10,272 nucleotides of DNA from Nitrospirota bacterium (lineage in GTDB: Bacteria > Nitrospirota > Nitrospiria > Nitrospirales > UBA8639), in contig JAOUGQ010000095.1 in assembly GCA_029865515.1 (NCBI GenBank), positions 1-10,272 on the forward strand, given 5' to 3'. Under the pieces are notes generated by a model, which was given only the letters and a program-made list of their open reading frames with translations, was not told the DNA's origin and searched no databases. The translations under genes and the position numbers were made by a program. Shown piece by piece: positions 6,481 to 10,272 of the stretch (positions are counted from its first letter, which is position 1; every line of letters starts with the position of its first letter).

Positions 6481-7218
6481 ATGAGCGGCACACTCTATAT
6501 CGTCAGCACCCCAATCGGAAATCTGGAAGACATGACCTTCCGGGCTATACGCATCCTACAAGAAGTGTCCATCATCGCCGCCGAAGACACGCGACGCACG
6601 CAGAAACTCTGTACCTATTATCAAATCGGCACCCCACTCACCAGTTACCACGATTTCAACAAAGAAGAGAAAACTGACCTCCTTCTCCATCGCCTTCAGG
6701 AAGGGAGCTCCGTCGCATTGGTCTGCGATGCCGGGACCCCCCTGATTTCTGATCCGGGGTTTTATCTGGTTCGCCGGGCCATCGAGGCAAACATTCCGCT
6801 TGTTCCTATTCCCGGACCATCATCCGTTCTTACCGCGTTATGCGTGTCAGGACTCCCAACCGATCGGTTTATCTTTGAGGGATTTGTGCCAAGAAAACCA
6901 GGTGCAAGGGAAAAGTTTTTCCAAAACCTCAAAGAGGAGACAGGAACCATCATCGTGTTTGAGACCCAGCATCGGGTTCTCAATACCTTGCAAGTCATCA
7001 ACACCATCATGGGAAACCGCCACATCGTGCTGACACGAGAACTGACAAAATTCAATGAAGAAATTCTGCGCGGGGAAATCGAAAAAATCGGTCAACAGTT
7101 AAAGGGTAAATCGATCAAAGGAGAAATTACCCTTTTAATTCAAGGATTACCTCAAAGAAAAAAAAAGCCGACTGGAATTCCCAACTCGAACCCCATCATA
7201 CATCTTCCTTCTGAATAA
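6481..7218 (+). CDS. rsmI: 16S rRNA (cytidine1402-2'-O)-methyltransferase, short form
   Basis: RsmI 2'-O-methylates C1402 in the ribosomal decoding centre using SAM; it has the tetrapyrrole-methylase fold. The protein (245 residues from the ATG at 6481) shows LYIVSTPIGNLEDMT (5-19), AAEDTRRT (33-40), DAGTPLISDPG (83-93), PIPGPSS (109-115), FEGFVPRK (132-139), FETQHR (160-165) and RELTKFNEE (186-194), all typical. It stops soon after EITLLIQG (215-222) with a short basic tail. Most RsmI proteins continue for about 40-60 residues with a helical domain, so this is a short form. The reading frame stays open upstream to 6298, but the family start is the ATG at 6481, which lacks a clear Shine-Dalgarno. 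The last 23 bases overlap the convergent TusA-like gene. This is the only plus-strand protein gene here. Confidence 0.95.
   Translation: MSGTLYIVSTPIGNLEDMTFRAIRILQEVSIIAAEDTRRTQKLCTYYQIGTPLTSYHDFNKEEKTDLLLHRLQEGSSVALVCDAGTPLISDPGFYLVRRAIEANIPLVPIPGPSSVLTALCVSGLPTDRFIFEGFVPRKPGAREKFFQNLKEETGTIIVFETQHRVLNTLQVINTIMGNRHIVLTRELTKFNEEILRGEIEKIGQQLKGKSIKGEITLLIQGLPQRKKKPTGIPNSNPIIHLPSE
7196..7218. other. Tail-to-tail overlap of rsmI and the TusA-like gene
   Basis: The rsmI stop (TAA, 7216-7218, plus) and the TusA-like stop (TGA, 7198-7196, minus) interlock so that 23 bases code on both strands. No terminator hairpin is visible between them, so the two mRNAs probably have complementary 3' ends. Confidence 0.85.
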
Positions 7219-7420
7219 CTACCTGGTAATATTGACCAATTCTTTCTTGTTTGAGGATCTGATGTCCTTCATTGGTAATGCTTTGGGGGACATTCCGAAT
7301 TGGCTCGCCTTCATCTAACAAAACGCTTAACTGGTCCCCTATTTCTAACGTCTCCAGCTTAAGCTTGGTTTTGACAAAATTGTAAGGACAAATCACCCCT
7401 CGAAGATCCAGCTCTTCCAT
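7196..7420 (-). CDS. TusA/SirA-family sulfur-carrier protein with CPYN motif
   Basis: This small cytoplasmic protein (74 residues from the ATG at 7420; 81 if the GTG at 7441 is used) has the TusA-family opening LDLRGVICPYNFVK. The single Cys, expected to carry a persulfide, is in CPYN rather than the classical CPxP. The second half has the family's LLDEGEPIRNVPQS segment. TusA proteins relay sulfur for tRNA thiolation, molybdopterin synthesis or sulfur oxidation. The CP-x-N variant forms a recognisable subfamily as I recall, and its partners cannot be read here. I chose the ATG because it places the motif 12 residues in, as in TusA; neither start has a strong Shine-Dalgarno. The 3' end overlaps rsmI tail-to-tail by 23 bases. 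It is preceded on its own strand by a strong terminator, so it needs its own promoter in 7421-7504, which I cannot pinpoint. Confidence 0.88.
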   Translation of the reverse strand: MEELDLRGVICPYNFVKTKLKLETLEIGDQLSVLLDEGEPIRNVPQSITNEGHQILKQERIGQYYQVVIQKEDV

Positions 7421-7504
7421 GCGCTCTAAATATTCTCCCACCGCCGTCGAATAATTTATCTTTTTCTTATCTGTAAAGCTAAATGGATAAACCTGCCAGA
7501 TAAT

Positions 7505-7541
7505 AAAAGAGCGTGCCGGATGTTAACCGGCACGCTCTTTT
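7505..7541 (-). terminator. Strong rho-independent terminator of the exported-protein gene (symmetrical)
   Basis: A perfect 15-bp stem pairs 7505-7519 with 7527-7541 around a 7-base loop. The core is GAGCGTGCCGG/CCGGCACGCTC with A/T ends, so T-rich tracts follow in both orientations (TTTTATTATC on minus, CTTTTTG on plus). It begins 29 bases after the stop codon of the minus-strand exported-protein gene, which it evidently terminates. No plus-strand gene lies close upstream to use the other side, unless rsmI read-through reaches it. Confidence 0.93.
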
Positions 7542-7570
7542 TGAAAACGGACTTGCTTGTAACCGAAAAC

Positions 7571-8326
7571 TTACTGAACCGTACCCTTGTTAAAATTATC
7601 GCGCTTATCGCCATAATCTGTGGCAATGGTCTTATCCGTACGCTCGTTAATGGTTGTCGGTTGTGGGGCACATTGCCAGCAAGGAGCGGCACCAGTCACC
7701 ACACCAACCTCGCTGGTGATTCCTGACATGACGGCTCCTGGCTGAACAGAACCCTCAGGGACACCTGTGTAGCCAGCTGTTCGTGTGTGAATCCCTCGAT
7801 ACTTGTAAGGATTTGGACGTTGGCCTAACCCCCCACCAAAGTCTTCATTGTCCGCTCCGCCTAATACCTGAGTCTTATCTAAGACATAGACGGTTAGAAC
7901 TATTCTTCGACCCGTTGAAAACTGTTGCTGGTCTGTGGTTTCCTGACGAACTTGGGCTGAAACATAATCCCCTTTACTAATTGATCGTAGGTTTTCCAAG
8001 TTGGTGGCATCTTTAATATACAAAGGCTGCATGTTTAAGGACCCTCTAAGGGTCTGCCGTTCGTCATGTGAACTTCCACCCATGTCGAGATACAATACCC
8101 CGCCAGCAAGGTCCACAGCCACCACTTCACCCATTACGGTTTCTGGTGCTGAGAGATACCGCAACATATCGTCCTGGTCCATCACCCTCGATCTGTCGCC
8201 AACACCTTGAGAATCCCCTACCCCTGTGCCATACCCTACATTCTGAGGTGCACGCTCCTGCGCAAACGCCACGCCCACCGAGCCTGCAAAAATCATTGCT
8301 AATCCGAAATACCCTACCTTCCGCAT
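7571..8326 (-). CDS. Exported protein of unknown function, glycine-rich, with a C-terminal CxxC pair
   Basis: I do not recognise this 251-residue protein. A clear Sec signal peptide is present: basic MRK, a hydrophobic stretch to about residue 20, and likely cleavage after AFA (22) before QER. The mature protein starts with a Gly/Asp-rich linker (about 30-48). Residues 62-152 look like a compact beta-rich domain: GEVVAVDLAGGVLYLDMG, then LYIKDATNLENL, GDYVSAQV and IVLTVYVLD, reminiscent of small OB-like periplasmic domains. The rest is Gly/Pro-rich and apparently disordered, with its only two cysteines as CWQC (216-219). This is not a haem-c site because no His follows. The ATG has a strong AAGGAGG 6 bases upstream, and the gene has its own near-consensus promoter and strong terminator. 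It is therefore a monocistronic and probably well-expressed periplasmic or surface protein. The gene call is firm; the function is unknown. Confidence 0.85.
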   Translation of the reverse strand: MRKVGYFGLAMIFAGSVGVAFAQERAPQNVGYGTGVGDSQGVGDRSRVMDQDDMLRYLSAPETVMGEVVAVDLAGGVLYLDMGGSSHDERQTLRGSLNMQPLYIKDATNLENLRSISKGDYVSAQVRQETTDQQQFSTGRRIVLTVYVLDKTQVLGGADNEDFGGGLGQRPNPYKYRGIHTRTAGYTGVPEGSVQPGAVMSGITSEVGVVTGAAPCWQCAPQPTTINERTDKTIATDYGDKRDNFNKGTVQ

Positions 8327-8406
8327 GTGGCTCCTCCTTGGAAGTGTGAGTGAATAATCAAAAAAACGAACGAATTCAAATATACGAATTTATTTCTTAA
8401 TTAAGG
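8327..8406 (-). promoter_or_regulatory. AT-rich 5' leader with strong Shine-Dalgarno, exported-protein gene
   Basis: This roughly 80-base untranslated leader is strongly AT-rich. It contains the 10-base palindrome CTTAATTAAG (8396-8405) near the expected transcript start and two 7-base copies, CGAATTC and CGAATTT (plus strand 8371-8377 and 8385-8391), 14 bases apart. It ends in AAGGAGG 6 bases before the ATG. I see no known riboswitch. The paired elements could bind a regulator but may simply reflect AT-rich composition. Confidence 0.4.
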
Positions 8407-8412
8407 GGACCA

Positions 8413-8441
8413 ACTATAGTCAAGGCGGTAGCCCCTGTCAA
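8413..8441 (-). promoter_or_regulatory. Near-consensus sigma70 promoter of the exported-protein gene
   Basis: On the minus strand a perfect TTGACA (8441-8436) is followed after exactly 17 bases by TATAGT (8418-8413), eleven of twelve positions matching consensus. Transcription would start near 8406, giving a leader of about 80 bases. TTGAC occurs three times in this stretch, but only this copy has correct spacing to the -10. Confidence 0.8.
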
Positions 8442-8541
8442 GTCAATTTTTGGCCTTGAATTCGTCATCACTATATTCGAACACTACCCAAAATTTTGCC
8501 CTAATTTCGTCAATTTCCCTCGTCAAATATGTCAGAAACCC

Positions 8542-8628
8542 TGGTGCCCGGAGGGAGGGTCGAACTCCCACTCTCGTGAAAGAACCGGATTTTGAGTCCG
8601 GCGCGTCTGCCAGTTCCGCCATCCGGGC
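8542..8628 (-). tRNA. tRNA-Leu, anticodon CAA, with encoded CCA
   Basis: The minus strand folds as a class II tRNA. The 7-bp acceptor is GCCCGGA (8628-8622) with TCCGGGC (8552-8546), followed by discriminator A (8545) and encoded CCA (8544-8542). The anticodon stem CCGGA/TCCGG encloses loop CTCAAAA, with anticodon CAA at 8594-8592, which reads UUG leucine codons. A long variable arm (TTCTTTCACGAGAGT region) follows, as expected for leucine, and the T arm contains GTTCGA. Total length with CCA is 87 bases. A conventional protein-like reading across this gene on the same strand is spurious. The gene appears monocistronic, with a promoter about 20 bases upstream. Confidence 0.97.
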
Positions 8629-8648
8629 AAGGCCATTTTGACATGGGA

Positions 8649-8677
8649 TATCTAGCATGAACCTCCTGGCAGGTCAA
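8649..8677 (-). promoter_or_regulatory. Probable promoter of tRNA-Leu
   Basis: On the minus strand TTGACC (8677-8672) is followed after 17 bases by TAGATA (8654-8649), preceded by TGC to give an extended -10 (TGnTAGATA). The -10 matches only half of the consensus, but the extension and the good -35 compensate. The tRNA 5' end lies 20 bases beyond the -10, leaving a leader of about 13 bases for RNase P to remove. Confidence 0.55.
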
Positions 8678-8787
8678 ACGGAAAATACGGGAAATGATGC
8701 ACGCGCCACTTCTGTCTAAACCAATTTATTCATTCAATTTTGTTACTTTTTTCTAAATAATTATTTAAATAATGCCTGCTCTTGGAT

Positions 8788-10272
8788 TTATCCAATGGAT
8801 CCCAGAGCCAACTTTTTGTTCCACTTCCGCAACAGGGTTTCCTTGATGCATTGATGTTCCGGCATGGCCAAAGCCGGATCACGTTCCAACAATTCCAGCG
8901 CCACCTGTCTGGCCTTGGTTAACAGCACGGTATCTCGAGCCAAATCCGCCACGCGAAAATCAATCTCGCCCCATTGCTTCACCCCTAGAACATGCCCCGG
9001 CCCCCGAATCTTGAGGTCTTCTTCCGCCAAGGCAAACCCGTCTTCACATTGAGCAAACACCCCGAGACGGCGCCGGGCCGTTGATCGGGAGAACACATCC
9101 CTCTGCAAATCCTTCACGATCTCTTCGCGAGACGGTCGACCCGGCACACGCTTTAAGGGCATTTGCTGGGAGTATGACGGAATCTTTCCTAAGGCATGAA
9201 TCAGAATGCAATAGCCTTGATGAAGGCCTCGCCCGACCCGGCCACGCAATTGATGAAGTTGCGCCAACCCAAAACGTTCCGCATGTTCAATAAGCATGAC
9301 CGTCGCATTGTGAACATCCAACCCGACCTCGACGACTGTCGTGGCCACCAACACATCAATCTCTCTCTTTTTGAACTGTGCCATGACAGCCTGCTTTTCG
9401 CGGGAAGGCAATCGACCATGCAACAATCCGATGCGAAACGGGGATAATTCTTCGCGTAATTGCTCAGCCGCCTCAATGGCGGCTTGCAGATCGATTTTTT
9501 CTGACGGCTCAACCAGCGGATACACCACATAGGCCTGTCGCCCCGCGTCCAATTCCTTCCGCATGACTTGATGGGCCTCTTTCCGGTGACCTGAGGAGAA
9601 CAACACCGTCTTCACAGGCTTTTTCCCCGGAGGGAACTGATCAATTACCGACACATCCAGATCACCATACAGCGTCATCGCCAAGGTCCTGGGAATAGGC
9701 GTAGCGGTCATCACCAACACATCGGGATGCCATGACGCTTTCTCCCGAAGCTGTGCGCGTTGCAACACGCCGAATTTGTGCTGCTCGTCCACAATCACCA
9801 ACCCTAGCTTGGCAAAATGCACATCCGGCTGTAACAACGCATGCGTGCCCACCACCACCTCCACCTGGCCTGATTGAATACCGGCGAGATTTTCCGCCCG
9901 CTCGCGTCCGGTCTGCCCGCCCTTCAACAGGATGGAACGGACACCCAGGGCTTCAAACAGTGGACACAACGACAGATAGTGCTGCTCACTCAACACTTCC
10001 GTTGGTGCCATCAGGGCAGCTTGATAGCCGGACCCACAGGCCATCACGATGGCATGAAGAGCGACCACCGTTTTCCCGCACCCCACATCTCCCTGCAACA
10101 AGCGGTTCATGCACGTTGGCCGTCCCATATCCCGCCTAATTTCCTGGATCACACGCTCCTGCGCCGGAGTAAGCTGGAATGGCAACAAAGCCTTCAGGCT
10201 TTCGATCAACGGATTGCGAACGGCAAAGGCGATCCCTTCAGTGTCCTTGGTCTGCCGGTTGCGCCGCATGGC
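8788..10272 (-). CDS. recG: ATP-dependent DNA helicase RecG, C-terminal part
   Basis: RecG remodels stalled replication forks and Holliday junctions, using ATP to drive fork reversal. About 494 residues are present; the N-terminal wedge domain lies beyond the right edge and the reading frame is open to it. Counting from the Met at 10269, the helicase core shows FQLTPAQ (31-37), Walker A GDVGCGKT (60-67), MAPTEVLSEQH (87-97), the DEQH box (161-164), TATPIPRT (188-195), GRLPSREK (285-292) and the Q-x-x-GRxGR-type motif in LHQLRGRVGRG (338-348). The C-terminal RGPGHVLGVKQWG (422-434) is RecG-specific. Between the last helicase motif and the DGF segment there are about 30 residues more than in E. 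coli RecG (about 359-402), a basic Arg-rich insertion. No clear terminator follows the TAA at 8790-8788. The identity is certain; the fragment is truncated only by the window. Confidence 0.97.
   Translation of the reverse strand, partial: AMRRNRQTKDTEGIAFAVRNPLIESLKALLPFQLTPAQERVIQEIRRDMGRPTCMNRLLQGDVGCGKTVVALHAIVMACGSGYQAALMAPTEVLSEQHYLSLCPLFEALGVRSILLKGGQTGRERAENLAGIQSGQVEVVVGTHALLQPDVHFAKLGLVIVDEQHKFGVLQRAQLREKASWHPDVLVMTATPIPRTLAMTLYGDLDVSVIDQFPPGKKPVKTVLFSSGHRKEAHQVMRKELDAGRQAYVVYPLVEPSEKIDLQAAIEAAEQLREELSPFRIGLLHGRLPSREKQAVMAQFKKREIDVLVATTVVEVGLDVHNATVMLIEHAERFGLAQLHQLRGRVGRGLHQGYCILIHALGKIPSYSQQMPLKRVPGRPSREEIVKDLQRDVFSRSTARRRLGVFAQCEDGFALAEEDLKIRGPGHVLGVKQWGEIDFRVADLARDTVLLTKARQVALELLERDPALAMPEHQCIKETLLRKWNKKLALGSIG

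Noticed and set aside
7667..7681. CWQC in the exported protein as a c-type haem site
   Set aside because: A haem-c site needs CxxCH; here Ala-Pro follows the second Cys.
8442..8541. Repeated TTGACGA-like motifs between tRNA-Leu and the exported-protein promoter
   Set aside because: The copies are few, short and irregularly spaced; I see no gene, array or RNA structure in this stretch beyond the adjacent promoter.
8443..8658. A 71-residue minus-strand reading frame overlying the tRNA-Leu gene
   Set aside because: Its middle (MAELADAPDSKSG...) is the well-known artefact of translating a bacterial tRNA-Leu; the tRNA fold is perfect and the frame has no independent support.
8755..8772. Overlapping AT-only palindromes downstream of recG as a terminator
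   Set aside because: AAATAATTATTT and TTATTTAAATAA have no G-C pairs and would not form a stable terminator stem; they are probably just AT-rich spacer.
9732..10139. A 135-residue plus-strand open frame
   Set aside because: It lies antisense to recG across the helicase motifs and reads as Pro/Arg/Thr-rich low-complexity sequence.

Overview
This window is an ordinary-looking stretch of bacterial chromosome, of middling base composition, with housekeeping genes and one unrecognised secreted protein. The gene content and order (a CcsA/HemX-like membrane protein, hemA, hemC, a fused cobA-hemD, a small CBS-domain gene, then hemB), the TusA-like protein with CPYN in place of CPxP, and the general style of the proteins suggest a member of the Nitrospirota (a Nitrospira-like organism). 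That taxonomic guess rests on recollection of similar loci and was not tested by a search.

Layout. Bases 1-5433 hold a minus-strand tetrapyrrole operon. It runs from a near-consensus promoter at about 5476-5504 through ccsA/hemX-like, hemA, hemC and cobA-hemD. These four genes are joined by 4-base stop/start overlaps (ATGA, GTGA, ATGA). After 74 bp comes a CBS-pair gene, and after another 120 bp the 5' end of hemB, which runs off the left edge. Together HemA, HemC, HemD and HemB account for glutamyl-tRNA to uroporphyrinogen III except for GSA aminotransferase (HemL), which is not in view. The CobA half opens the siroheme/cobalamin branch. The arrangement recalls the Bacillus hemAXCDBL operon, in which HemX controls glutamyl-tRNA reductase level.

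Bases 5565-6359 (minus) encode a classical short-chain dehydrogenase. It diverges from rsmI (6481-7218, plus), a 16S rRNA 2'-O-methyltransferase that appears to lack the usual C-terminal helical domain. The rsmI 3' end overlaps tail-to-tail with a minus-strand TusA-family sulfur-carrier gene (7196-7420).

A strong bidirectional-type terminator (7505-7541) separates that gene from a monocistronic minus-strand unit. This unit encodes a 251-residue exported protein of unknown function and has its own near-consensus promoter, an 80-base leader and a strong Shine-Dalgarno. Upstream lies tRNA-Leu(CAA) with an encoded CCA end (8542-8628), and then the C-terminal part of recG (8788 to the right edge), which carries an apparent insertion after the last helicase motif.

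I found no CRISPR array, insertion sequence, phage gene or defence system. The most interesting items are the possible re-purposing of the CcsA-like protein as a HemX-type regulator, the CBS protein lodged in the haem operon, the inverted repeat inside the haem promoter, and the unrecognised exported protein.
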